From positions 124,001-188,000 of the forward strand of contig CALDSR010000013.1 in assembly GCA_937924505.1 (NCBI GenBank): a DNA stretch of 64,000 nt, read 5' to 3'. How positions within the stretch are numbered: the stretch's first letter is position 1; each line of letters opens with the position of its first letter. Shown one piece after another: positions 27,425 to 35,720 of the stretch. Source of the stretch: an uncultured Granulosicoccus sp. GTDB lineage: Bacteria > Pseudomonadota > Gammaproteobacteria > Granulosicoccales > Granulosicoccaceae. The position numbers were made by a program, and so were the translations under genes. The notes beneath the pieces were generated by a model. It did not search any database. It was not told the DNA's origin and saw nothing but the letters and a program-made list of their open reading frames with translations.

Positions 27425-27564
27425 TTCTATTCAGTGCACACTATTGAAAACACTCTACTCAACACACTCTACTCAGCACAATCTACTCAGTGCACACTAT
27501 TCAAAACACTCTACTCAATACAATCTACTCAGCACAATACACTCAGTACACGCTATTCAGCACA
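27425..27564. repeat. 14-bp tandem repeat, ten exact-length units
   Basis: Ten consecutive 14-base units, consensus YWCTAYTCARYACA on the plus strand, fill 140 bases of the 233-base gap between dctP (stop at 27645) and dctQ (start at 27411). Units 1-4 and 5-8 form a higher-order 56-base repeat (the CACTATTGAAAACA / CACTATTCAAAACA unit recurs at the same place). The array is transcribed within the operon leader of dctQ. It has no spacers and is not a CRISPR. Confidence 0.9.
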
Positions 27565-27644
27565 CAGAGACGCACTCGAACCCGCTCTCACGACAACTGC
27601 CATGAGAGCGAGATCAGTGGGATTTACAGAATTGATCGAACCTG

Positions 27645-28628
27645 TTACTCGGCGAGTGATTGAACCGTGTTGATCAGATCAGCTCCACCATCAACTGAAC
27701 TGGCAAATTCGTCATAGATAGGTTTCGATGCAGCAATGAAGGCATCCTTGTCAGCTTCATTGACTTCAACACCACCGGCCTTCAGGTTATCCAGAAGTTC
27801 AGTCTCAAGCTGCGCTGCCATCGCGTAGACGGCGTCTTGCGATTCAGCAGCGGCGGCCATCAAATCACTTTGTACATCTTCGGGTAACTTTGCAAAGTGC
27901 TTTGCTGATACCAGTACATATGCGGGTGTGTAGACATGACCAGTTATTGACAGATACTTCTGCACTTCCTGAAATTTCGCAGACCAGATTTGCGCATACG
28001 GATTTTCCTGGCCATCGATAACGCCTGTTTTCAACGCGGTAAAAACTTCTGAAAAAGCCATCGGTGTCGGGTTAGCGCCGTAGAGTTTGAACATCTTCAC
28101 CCGCCATTCCCCTTTGGGCGTTCTGAGTTTTATGCCATCAAGGTCAGCAGGGACAGTGACCGGACGCGTGTTATTGGTGATGTGGCGGAAACCGTTCTCA
28201 AAGTAGCTGAGAATTTTGTAGCCATTCTTTTCAGCGGCTGCATTGAACACGCTCTCACCGATTTCAGCCTGCACCGCTTTCATATGGTCGCGAGACTTGA
28301 TGATGTACGGCATTTCAAAAACACCAAACTCATCAGCAACCGATGACATAACCGATGATGGCAAGGCAAAGGTTACTTGACCGAGTTTCAGCTTCTGTAA
28401 CAGCTCCTTGTCCTTGCCCAACTGCGAAGAGCCGAAAGCCTGCACTTCGGCTCTGTCACCCAAACGAGCATTGGCGTTTTTCACGAACTCATTGACGGAT
28501 GCTTCGAACAGCGACCCCGGGTTACCCACATGACCAAACTTCAGGACCAGCTTTTCAGCCGCTGCGGTCGTCGCACCTAGCGACAGCATACTGCCCAACA
28601 ATGCTGCAAAAAATGTCTTTCTCATCAT
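27645..28628 (-). CDS. TRAP substrate-binding protein (DctP type)
   Basis: A 327-residue periplasmic protein with signal MMRKTFFAALLGSMLSLGATTAAA and mature start EKLVLKFGHVGN. The ligand-binding core shows DLDGIKLRTPKGEWRVKMFKLYGANPTPMAFSEVFTALKTGVIDGQENP in parts (GIKLRTPKGEW and FTALKTGVIDGQENP); the Arg of KLRT normally binds a carboxylate. ATG at 28628 has GGAGAA 6 bases upstream, so it is preferred to the ATG 21 bases earlier. It follows the aminotransferase gene in the operon. Confidence 0.95.
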   Translation of the reverse strand: MMRKTFFAALLGSMLSLGATTAAAEKLVLKFGHVGNPGSLFEASVNEFVKNANARLGDRAEVQAFGSSQLGKDKELLQKLKLGQVTFALPSSVMSSVADEFGVFEMPYIIKSRDHMKAVQAEIGESVFNAAAEKNGYKILSYFENGFRHITNNTRPVTVPADLDGIKLRTPKGEWRVKMFKLYGANPTPMAFSEVFTALKTGVIDGQENPYAQIWSAKFQEVQKYLSITGHVYTPAYVLVSAKHFAKLPEDVQSDLMAAAAESQDAVYAMAAQLETELLDNLKAGGVEVNEADKDAFIAASKPIYDEFASSVDGGADLINTVQSLAE

Positions 28629-28705
28629 GAAATTCTCCTCGATTTTCAATTAGCCGCAAGTGCGGATTTCAATGGCCCATGTAGACACCCCGATGACGAG
28701 CGAAC

Positions 28706-29893
28706 TTATGCCGCTTTTGTCTGCGCCTCACAGGTAGACTTCAAGTAATCAAGTGCACTCTGAACACCGCCTGAGCGATGGGGTACACCAGCGAGATGCA
28801 AACCCATTTCAACAGCTGACAAGGTGCCGGCGAGAGTCACGTCGTTGATGTCGCCAAGATGTCCGATACGAAAAACCCTGCCAGCGACTTTGGACAGGCC
28901 GTTACCAAATGAGGTATCGCACTCAGCGAGAATCACCGCACGCAACTGATCAGCATCACTGCCTTCGGGCACTCGAACAGCGGTCAGTACGGGTGAATGT
29001 TCAGCATCGTTCTGGCACTGAACTTCAAGCCCCCAGGCGTCAACGGCCAGACGCGTTGCGGCAGCATGGCGAATGTGCCGGGCAAAGACTTTTTCAAGCC
29101 CTTCTTCTTCGAGCATATCGATTGCCTCGGCAAGTCCAAACAACAGATTAGTCGACGGTGTATAGGGAAAGTAACCTCGTGTATTGGCTTCAATCATCTC
29201 TGTCCACCCCCAATAAGCGTTGGGCAGTGTCGCATTGGCGTTTGCTTGCACGGCCTTTTCGCTGACGGCATTGAACGATAATCCGGGCGGCAGCATCAGC
29301 CCCTTCTGAGATCCAGAAACCGCGACATCAACACCCCACTCATCGAATCGGAAGTCGGCTGATGCCAGACCTGAAATGGTGTCAACCAGCAACAAGGCAG
29401 GATGTCCGGTCGCGTCCATCGCCTTTCTGATATCGGCGATTCTGGATGTACATCCGGTGGATGTTTCGTTGTGCACGACGCAGACAGCTTTGATGCTGTG
29501 GCCGGAATCGGCCCGCAAGGACTTTTCAACAAGCTCCGGGTCAGCGCCACGTCGCCAATCAGTCTCGATCAACGTCGGTTGCAAGCCCAGCTTCAAGGCC
29601 AGCGCTTGCCACAACGAGGCGAAGTGACCAGTCTCTACCATCAGAAGCTTGTCACCGGGACTCATCGTATTGACAAGTGCCGCCTCCCAGGCGCCGGTCC
29701 CTGAGGAAGGATAAATAATGACCGGCTGAGTGGTCTTGAAGATGCGCTTGATCCCCGAGAGGACGCGATTGCCCAGGTCCGCAAAACCAGGACCTCGGTG
29801 ATCGATCACCGGCATGTCGATCGCGCGAAGTATTCGATCCGGCACCGGGCTGGGGCCCGGTATCTGTAGAAAATGACGGCCAGCTTGTCGCAT
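28706..29893 (-). CDS. Class V aminotransferase, serine-glyoxylate type
   Basis: A 395-residue PLP enzyme. Family marks: RHFLQIPGPSPVPDRILRA, MPVIDHRGPGF, YPSSGTGAWEAALVN, VHNETSTGC, LLLVDTISGLAS and the PLP-lysine segment VAVSGSQKGLMLPPGL. Serine-, alanine- or aspartate-glyoxylate aminotransferases share this plan and convert glyoxylate to glycine; the sequence alone does not tell the amino donor. It is the first gene of the operon that continues with the TRAP importer, and it is divergent from a 2-hydroxyacid dehydrogenase. ATG at 29893 is preferred to an extended form starting at 29977. Confidence 0.9.
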   Translation of the reverse strand: MRQAGRHFLQIPGPSPVPDRILRAIDMPVIDHRGPGFADLGNRVLSGIKRIFKTTQPVIIYPSSGTGAWEAALVNTMSPGDKLLMVETGHFASLWQALALKLGLQPTLIETDWRRGADPELVEKSLRADSGHSIKAVCVVHNETSTGCTSRIADIRKAMDATGHPALLLVDTISGLASADFRFDEWGVDVAVSGSQKGLMLPPGLSFNAVSEKAVQANANATLPNAYWGWTEMIEANTRGYFPYTPSTNLLFGLAEAIDMLEEEGLEKVFARHIRHAAATRLAVDAWGLEVQCQNDAEHSPVLTAVRVPEGSDADQLRAVILAECDTSFGNGLSKVAGRVFRIGHLGDINDVTLAGTLSAVEMGLHLAGVPHRSGGVQSALDYLKSTCEAQTKAA

Positions 29894-29976
29894 ATCGGTG
29901 GCTCCGCGGTTGCCCGAACGAGGTTGCTTAATCTGAATTTTGAATTCATTATTGAGTAACTGAGCAGCAAATTGCA

Positions 29977-32900
29977 ATGACTATCGACACGCACTCCGAA
30001 TTACGACGCCGCCTGAGCAAAGAATTGGCTGGTGAGGTTCACGGAGATCTGTTCACTCGTGGCCGTTATGCCACCGACGCCTCGATCTACCAGATGATGC
30101 CCGCGGGCGTTGTTTTGCCTCGCAGTGTTGAGGATATTCAGGCCACGCTGAGCCTAGCCCGCGAGTTCGAGACGCCTATCACCGCCCGTGGTGGTGGAAC
30201 CTCGCAATGTGGCCAGACGGTCAATTCCGGATTAATCATCGACAATTCCCGCCACTTGAATCGGTTGATCGAGCTTGATGTCGAGAGCCGTCGTTGTCGG
30301 GTCCAGCCGGGCATCGTGCTCGACGAACTGAATCGTATACTGAAACCGCATGGACTCTGGTTTCCCGTCGATGTTTCAACAGCATCACGTGCAACGATTG
30401 GCGGTATGACCGCGAACAACTCCTGCGGCCAGCGTTCGATTCACTACGGCACAATGCGTCATAACGTTCAGGCAATCGATGCGATCCTGCCATCGGGCAC
30501 AAGCATGCGTTTTGACACAATCAATCCGTCACTGACAGACATGAGCGGTGACAAGCGCCACCTGGTCAAAGATCTGTCCGATCTTGCCAATCGGAATGCG
30601 GCGACCATCAACGAACGCTTTCCAACGGTACTGCGTCGCGTCGGCGGCTATAACATCGATGCGCTTCTGGCATCTGACCCTGACATCAACCTGTCGCACC
30701 TGCTGGTAGGCTCGGAAGGTACGCTAGCCTACTCAACAGCCATTGAATTGAAACTCTCACCCTTGCCGCAGGATCGGGTACTGGGTGTTTGTCATTTCCC
30801 GACATTCTATCAGGCAATGGATGCAACCCAGCATCTGGTGAAGCTTGGCCCACACGCGGTAGAGCTTGTTGATAGCACGATGATTCAGCTTGCTCGCGAT
30901 ATTGACATATACAAGTCATCAGTTGATGAATTTGTCATCGGTAATCCCGCCGCAGTATTACTCGTCGAATTCGCCTTTGAAACCCATGATGAGAACCTCA
31001 AACAGTTATCACGATTGCACGAACAAATGGGCGATCTGGGTTTCAGCTGGAATGGTAAAGACAAGCAATGGGGTGGCGTTGTCGATGCGATTGACAGCGC
31101 CATGCAAGCGCGCATCGGTGAGGTCAGAAAGGCTGGCCTGAACATCATGATGTCAATGAAGTCCGAGGGCAAACCGGTATCATTTGTCGAGGATTGCGCG
31201 GTCGACTTACCCGACCTTGCAGAATTCACCGCTGGGTTGACCGAAGTATTCGACAAGCACGGAACCCCCGGCACCTGGTATGCACATGCATCGGTCGGTT
31301 GTCTGCATGTCAGACCTGTGTTGAACATGAAACTTGAAAAAGATGCCAACACCATGCGAAAAATCGCCGAAGAGGCCTTCGATCTCGTTCTGAAGTACAA
31401 GGGGTCGCATTCCGGCGAACATGGTGACGGTATTTCACGCTCCGAGTTCCATACCAAGATGTTTGGCGCAGACATGGTCTCTATCTTTGCCGATGTCAAG
31501 CGACACTTTGATCCGGACAACTTGTTCAACCCAGGCAAGATCGTCAATGCGCCACGTATGAATGACCGGACTTTGTTCCGTTATCCACCGAACTACAAGA
31601 TGGTGTCGATCAAACAAGAGCTTGATTGGTCTGAGTGGAGTGGCGCCAGTGGTGGACTGCAAGGCGCTATCGAGATGTGTAACAACAACGGTGCCTGTCG
31701 CAAGATGAAAGGCGGTGTCATGTGCCCCTCCTATCGGGTTACTCAGAATGAAAAGGATGTCACCCGTGGCCGCGCCAACACACTTCGTCTCGCCTTGTCA
31801 GGCCAGCTGGGCGTCGGTGCCTTGAGTTCGGATGCGATGCAGGACACGATGAAACTATGCGTATCGTGTAAAGCGTGCAAGCGTGAATGCCCAACCGGCG
31901 TCGACATGGCAAAGATGAAGATCGAAGTACTCGCCGCACGCGCTCGTACCCATGGTTACCGCTTGCATGATCATCTTGTTGCACACCTGCCACGCTACGC
32001 GCCAGTGGCAGCGAAATTGAGCGCCCTGATGAACCTGCGCAACTCGTCACCACTATTGGCAAAATTGCTGGAACCCATCACCGATTTTGCTGCCCATCGC
32101 GCATTACCCAAGTGGTCGTCGACGCCGTATCGGGGTGAGACGACTCATCAGGATGGGAAGCGGGATGTGGTGTTGTTGGCCGATACCTTCAACACCTGGT
32201 TTGAACCAGAGAAACTACGCGCGGCGCGTCAAGTTCTTGAAGCGGCCGGCTATCGGGTAAATCTTGCCGAGCTACCCGGAGAACGCAAGTTGTGCTGCGG
32301 GCGTACCTACCTCGCGACCGGCATGTTGAAATACGCCAAGCGTGAAGCAAATCGTATGGTCGACGCGCTGTTACCGTGGGCTGACAAGGATGTTCCGATT
32401 GTCGGTCTTGAACCAAGTTGCCTGTTGACCTTGCGGGACGAGTACAAGGTACTTATACCCGGCATTAAAACCGATACGGTTGCTGAAAAGGCCATGCTGC
32501 TCGAAGAGTTGATCATCGACGATCACCGTCAGGGACGACTCGACTGGACACTCAAGGCGCCGGCCGCCACGGCACTGGTGCACGGACATTGCCACCAAAA
32601 AGCACTAGGGGCATTTTCCGCTGTCCAACAGTGTCTTGATTTGATCCCTGACATGCACGTGAAGCTTATTGAATCAAGTTGCTGTGGCATGGCCGGCTCT
32701 TTTGGTTACGCAAGGGATACAGCGGAGGTATCCATGCAGATGGCAGAGCTTGATTTGTTACCGGCCGTGCGCAATGCCGACAACGAGACATTAATTGTTG
32801 CTGACGGCACCTCGTGTCGTCACCAGATAGCCGATGGCACAACACGTCAGGCCGTTCACGTTGCCGAAGTGCTGCTCATGGCATTGGCACACGGGTCAAG

Positions 32901-32991
32901 AAATAACATCATCGATCCGCTTGACAAACATCACACATTTCACGGTAAGAGCCGAGTTACAGGCCACGCTGCAGTTGGAGATACAAAGTGA
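29977..32991 (+). CDS. FAD-linked 2-hydroxyacid dehydrogenase fused to a Fe-S domain (YdiJ/GlcD-GlcF type)
   Basis: A 1004-residue protein. Residues 1-500 are an FAD-binding oxidase of the GlcD/D-lactate dehydrogenase family (ARGGGTSQCGQTV, GGMTANNSCGQRSIHYGTM, LLVGSEGTLAY, GSHSGEHGDG, FNPGKIV). Residues 560-680 hold 4Fe-4S ligands (CNNNGACRK, then CVSCKACKRECPTG), and the last third is a GlcF/HdrB-like CCG domain (LCCGRTY, GHCHQKAL, ESSCCGMAGSFGY). E. coli YdiJ (about 1018 residues) has this plan and oxidises D-2-hydroxyglutarate. Electrons probably go to the quinone pool. It is co-transcribed with the GntR regulator through a 4-base overlap. Confidence 0.93.
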   Translation: MTIDTHSELRRRLSKELAGEVHGDLFTRGRYATDASIYQMMPAGVVLPRSVEDIQATLSLAREFETPITARGGGTSQCGQTVNSGLIIDNSRHLNRLIELDVESRRCRVQPGIVLDELNRILKPHGLWFPVDVSTASRATIGGMTANNSCGQRSIHYGTMRHNVQAIDAILPSGTSMRFDTINPSLTDMSGDKRHLVKDLSDLANRNAATINERFPTVLRRVGGYNIDALLASDPDINLSHLLVGSEGTLAYSTAIELKLSPLPQDRVLGVCHFPTFYQAMDATQHLVKLGPHAVELVDSTMIQLARDIDIYKSSVDEFVIGNPAAVLLVEFAFETHDENLKQLSRLHEQMGDLGFSWNGKDKQWGGVVDAIDSAMQARIGEVRKAGLNIMMSMKSEGKPVSFVEDCAVDLPDLAEFTAGLTEVFDKHGTPGTWYAHASVGCLHVRPVLNMKLEKDANTMRKIAEEAFDLVLKYKGSHSGEHGDGISRSEFHTKMFGADMVSIFADVKRHFDPDNLFNPGKIVNAPRMNDRTLFRYPPNYKMVSIKQELDWSEWSGASGGLQGAIEMCNNNGACRKMKGGVMCPSYRVTQNEKDVTRGRANTLRLALSGQLGVGALSSDAMQDTMKLCVSCKACKRECPTGVDMAKMKIEVLAARARTHGYRLHDHLVAHLPRYAPVAAKLSALMNLRNSSPLLAKLLEPITDFAAHRALPKWSSTPYRGETTHQDGKRDVVLLADTFNTWFEPEKLRAARQVLEAAGYRVNLAELPGERKLCCGRTYLATGMLKYAKREANRMVDALLPWADKDVPIVGLEPSCLLTLRDEYKVLIPGIKTDTVAEKAMLLEELIIDDHRQGRLDWTLKAPAATALVHGHCHQKALGAFSAVQQCLDLIPDMHVKLIESSCCGMAGSFGYARDTAEVSMQMAELDLLPAVRNADNETLIVADGTSCRHQIADGTTRQAVHVAEVLLMALAHGSRNNIIDPLDKHHTFHGKSRVTGHAAVGDTK

Positions 32992-33728
32992 GTGCACTTG
33001 ATCGAGTCACATCCATCAAACGACCGTCCTTGCATGAGGAGTTGACTGATCGACTGAGGACCATGATTGTTGAAGGCGTGCTCGGCGCGGGTGAGAAGGT
33101 CCCGGAGCGAGCCTTGTGCGAAAAACTCGGCGTATCCCGCACACCCATGCGTGAGGCGCTGAAGGTGCTGGCCGCCGATGGTCTTCTGATCCTGGAACCA
33201 AACCGTGGCGCCCGGGTACGCGCGATTACGCTTGACGATCTCGAAGAAGTCTTTCCGTTGATGGGCGCGCTTGAAGCACTCGCCGGAGAGCTTGCCTGCG
33301 CCAATATCAGCGATATACAAATGTCCGAACTGCTCGAGACTCATGGGCTGATGCTCGAACGTTTTCAGGCACGCGACATGTCGGGCTACTTTCGGCACAA
33401 CCAACGAATTCACGAAATCATCATGGAGGCCGCAGGCAATGCGACCTTAAGCTCAATGTACCAGTCCCTTGCCGTCAGAGTACGCCGCGCCCGTTATCTT
33501 GCGAACATGAGTAGCGAACGCTGGAAACAAGCGGTCGATGAACATGAGGAAATCATCACAGCAATGGATGCTCGTGATGGCCAACTACTCGGCGCGATTC
33601 TTAAGCGCCATCTGGCAAATAAATTCGCAACGGTTCGACAGTGGCTGATCGATCAGGAAAATACTGGCTCAAGCGCGAACACCGATCTTGAGACACCTGA
33701 TACCATTCAACACCCTCGGCACGTATAA
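32988..33728 (+). CDS. GntR-family regulator, FCD (FadR-like) type
   Basis: A 246-residue protein. Winged helix at residues 10-80 (LHEELTDRLRTMIVEGVLGAGEKVPERALCEKLGVSRTPMREALKVLAADGLL in parts RTMIVEGVLGAG and SRTPMREALKVL), then a helical FCD domain with metal-type His residues (RHNQRIHEIIMEAAGNATL, DEHEEIITAMDARDG, ILKRHL). FCD regulators bind small organic acids. Its GTG overlaps the dehydrogenase stop (GTGA), so it is made with that enzyme and probably controls both arms of the divergent cluster. Confidence 0.94.
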   Translation: MSALDRVTSIKRPSLHEELTDRLRTMIVEGVLGAGEKVPERALCEKLGVSRTPMREALKVLAADGLLILEPNRGARVRAITLDDLEEVFPLMGALEALAGELACANISDIQMSELLETHGLMLERFQARDMSGYFRHNQRIHEIIMEAAGNATLSSMYQSLAVRVRRARYLANMSSERWKQAVDEHEEIITAMDARDGQLLGAILKRHLANKFATVRQWLIDQENTGSSANTDLETPDTIQHPRHV

Positions 33729-33760
33729 TTTTTAATTCTCAACGGACTCACAAACTGACC

Positions 33761-34189
33761 ATGCAACTGACACTCGCCCAAGCCAAAGACATCATCAAGC
33801 ACGCATTAGCTGAACAGGAAAAACAAGGCTTCAAACCCCTGGCCGTAGTAGTACTGGGCGCTGGCGGCTCCATTAAAGCCAGTGAAAGCCAGGATGGCAC
33901 CAGCCTTGTCCGACCCAAGGTTGCACACGGCAAGGCATACGGTGCATATGCAGTCGGCCTGGGATCACGTGCCCTGTTTGAACGGGCGAAGGCCGAGCCA
34001 TTTTTCATTCAGGCAATGAATGCCTTGTGCGATGGCGCTTTGGTACCTGTACCTGGCGGCGTACTGATTCGTTCTAGTGAGGGCGAACTACTCGGCGCCG
34101 TCGGCGTGACTGGTGACATCTCTGACAACGATGAACACTGTGCTGTCGCGGGTATTGAGGCCGTTGGATTGGTTGCTGATGCTGGTTAA
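33761..34189 (+). CDS. GlcG/HbpS-family protein (DUF336)
   Basis: A 142-residue protein of the GlcG/HbpS fold: LTLAQAKDIIKHALAE, PLAVVVLGAGGSIKASESQDG, AHGKAYGAYAVGLGSRAL, VPGGVLIRSSEGELLGAVGVTGDISDNDEHCAVAGIEAV in parts. Genes of this family often accompany glycolate oxidase or other 2-hydroxyacid and alcohol dehydrogenases; some bind haem, but the function is not firmly known. It is 32 bases after the GntR gene and ends the plus-strand half of the second catabolic island. Confidence 0.92.
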   Translation: MQLTLAQAKDIIKHALAEQEKQGFKPLAVVVLGAGGSIKASESQDGTSLVRPKVAHGKAYGAYAVGLGSRALFERAKAEPFFIQAMNALCDGALVPVPGGVLIRSSEGELLGAVGVTGDISDNDEHCAVAGIEAVGLVADAG

Positions 34190-34306
34190 CGCTGTGGCTC
34201 GAGCATTCTCAACTATGTGCGCAAGAACGAGAAGTTAGTATTTACCAGCATGTAGCTGGATCGAGAGTCGCGTTGCATTTTATGCTACGCATGTGAGCCA
34301 ATTGCT

Positions 34307-34630
34307 TCACCAATACCGTTCTTTTTCCTGCTCGATCATTGGCGTCACTTTCGATGAGTTCGCTTGTCTCAAGAAATCCGCAGGTTGAGCTGTTTGAGAC
34401 GGCACGAGTACGTCGAGGTTCTCCAGCAGGTTTAACTGACGCAAGACAGTAAACAGCACCATTAAACTGCAAGTCCCTTCCTTCAGACTGCGATAGGTTT
34501 TAGGTGTGACACCAATCCGGCTCGCCATATCAGCTTGCGTTATTTTCAACACTTTGCGCCGCGATTCAATTCGGGCAAATAGCTCTGCGGCTATATGCTT
34601 GTCAGTCATGGATACAGTAAAACTACTCAT
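34307..34630 (-). CDS. Orphan XRE-type helix-turn-helix protein (HipB-like)
   Basis: A 107-residue protein with one HTH at about residues 15-70 (LFARIESRRKVLKITQADMASRIGVTPKTYRSLKEG), and a C-terminal tail of Pro/Gln-rich sequence. AAGGAT lies before the ATG. The helix pattern and the C-terminal NLLENLDVLVP segment resemble antitoxins of HipB type, but no HipA-like kinase is adjacent: the downstream 117 bases are non-coding and the next gene encodes GlcG. It may be an orphan antitoxin or a stand-alone regulator. Confidence 0.75.
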   Translation of the reverse strand: MSSFTVSMTDKHIAAELFARIESRRKVLKITQADMASRIGVTPKTYRSLKEGTCSLMVLFTVLRQLNLLENLDVLVPSQTAQPADFLRQANSSKVTPMIEQEKERYW

Positions 34631-34862
34631 CGCTATCCTTTGATTCGAGCAAATAAATCTATAGATATTATTTTACCCAATACACTCGCTTTTCGCGTTA
34701 TAGGTACCTTAAGACCTTTTTCTGAACGATAAATTCAATTTTTAACGCAATTCAAAATCCGGTCGATACAAATGGAGTTAGTCGATATTTACGTTTCATA
34801 ACGTCATTGAGATTTATGGTTTGCGTGTTACGTATGGCTAATTCTCCATCATCCAGAGAACC

Positions 34863-35582
34863 TCAGTGAGTCATCGCATAGACAACATAATTGACCCCAA
34901 GACGATAGGCCATCGCGGTGAAAGGCTCCGGATACATCGCGTCATCCGCGTGCTCCCAGCCATCACCAATATCCTGATTGAAATTTATCGCGACCATCGT
35001 TCGCCCCTGATCATCCTTGATGCCCAACCAGCCCGGATTGACGCCACCTTTCTCCCATGTGCGCCCGCTCATGACCGCTCTAACGCCCGGCACCTGCACA
35101 CGCTCACTGAGATCGTAAAGCACCTGAAATTCTTCTGAGTTACCGTCGAGAGCTTCAATTGATCGATCAGGAAACACTGCGGACATAAGAGTCTCGAAGT
35201 TTTCCCACTCGTAGTATCCATGGAAGTCATCAACCATCAGAAAACCACCGCGCAGCAGGTACTCACGCAAGTTGTCTACCTCACTACGCGACATAGACAT
35301 GAATCCGACTTCGACAACGTAAAGCCAAGGATAGTCAAAGATTGAATCCTGATCCAAAGTCAGTACTTGACCTTCCAGTGATGTGTCGATACGCGTTAAT
35401 CGCGCAAGGCCTTCGGTAAAATGAGTTTCTGCTTCCGGCCAGTCGGCTTGCCAGCGCGCCCACTCGCCAAAGCTTTGATAGCGGATACGCGCGAATTCGA
35501 ACTCATGGTCTGTGGCCCTACTCGCGGACAACGGGCAACAGATAATTGCCAGTAAACAAAACACCCGAAGCACAATAGACAT
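34863..35582 (-). CDS. DUF4159 protein, exported
   Basis: A 239-residue protein with a signal peptide (MSIVLRVFCLLAIICCPLSASRA). The DUF4159 core begins FEFARIRYQSFGEWARWQADWPEAETHFTEGLARLTRID (in parts WQADWPEAETHF and EGLARLTRI) and includes FDYPWLYVVEVG, LREYLLRGGFLMVDDFHG and GDGWEHADDAMYPEPF. It closely parallels the protein at 39963, so they are paralogues. The family function is unknown. It lies 138 bases downstream of dddP on the same strand. Confidence 0.85.
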   Translation of the reverse strand: MSIVLRVFCLLAIICCPLSASRATDHEFEFARIRYQSFGEWARWQADWPEAETHFTEGLARLTRIDTSLEGQVLTLDQDSIFDYPWLYVVEVGFMSMSRSEVDNLREYLLRGGFLMVDDFHGYYEWENFETLMSAVFPDRSIEALDGNSEEFQVLYDLSERVQVPGVRAVMSGRTWEKGGVNPGWLGIKDDQGRTMVAINFNQDIGDGWEHADDAMYPEPFTAMAYRLGVNYVVYAMTH

Positions 35583-35720
35583 ACAACTTATTATATAGAG
35601 GGTGATATGATCTGACTAACAAAGCTGGTTGCTTGTAAGATTCCAGCATCTATTTTGATGCCAATCGTCCGAACCAGGATCATGACGATTTGTTTGGGCC
35701 CTACCCACGGCGCGGCTCGC

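Noticed and set aside
27339..27673. Open frames reading through the 14-bp repeats as repetitive peptides, or a CRISPR array
   Set aside because: The frames depend on repeat periodicity and have no proper starts; a 14-base unit without spacers is not a CRISPR.
28706..29893. Aminotransferase as BhcA of the beta-hydroxyaspartate cycle
   Set aside because: The partner genes bhcB, bhcC and bhcD are absent from the neighbourhood, so only the broader class V aminotransferase call is supported.
34307..34630. A complete HipBA toxin-antitoxin module
   Set aside because: No HipA-like kinase gene lies on either side.
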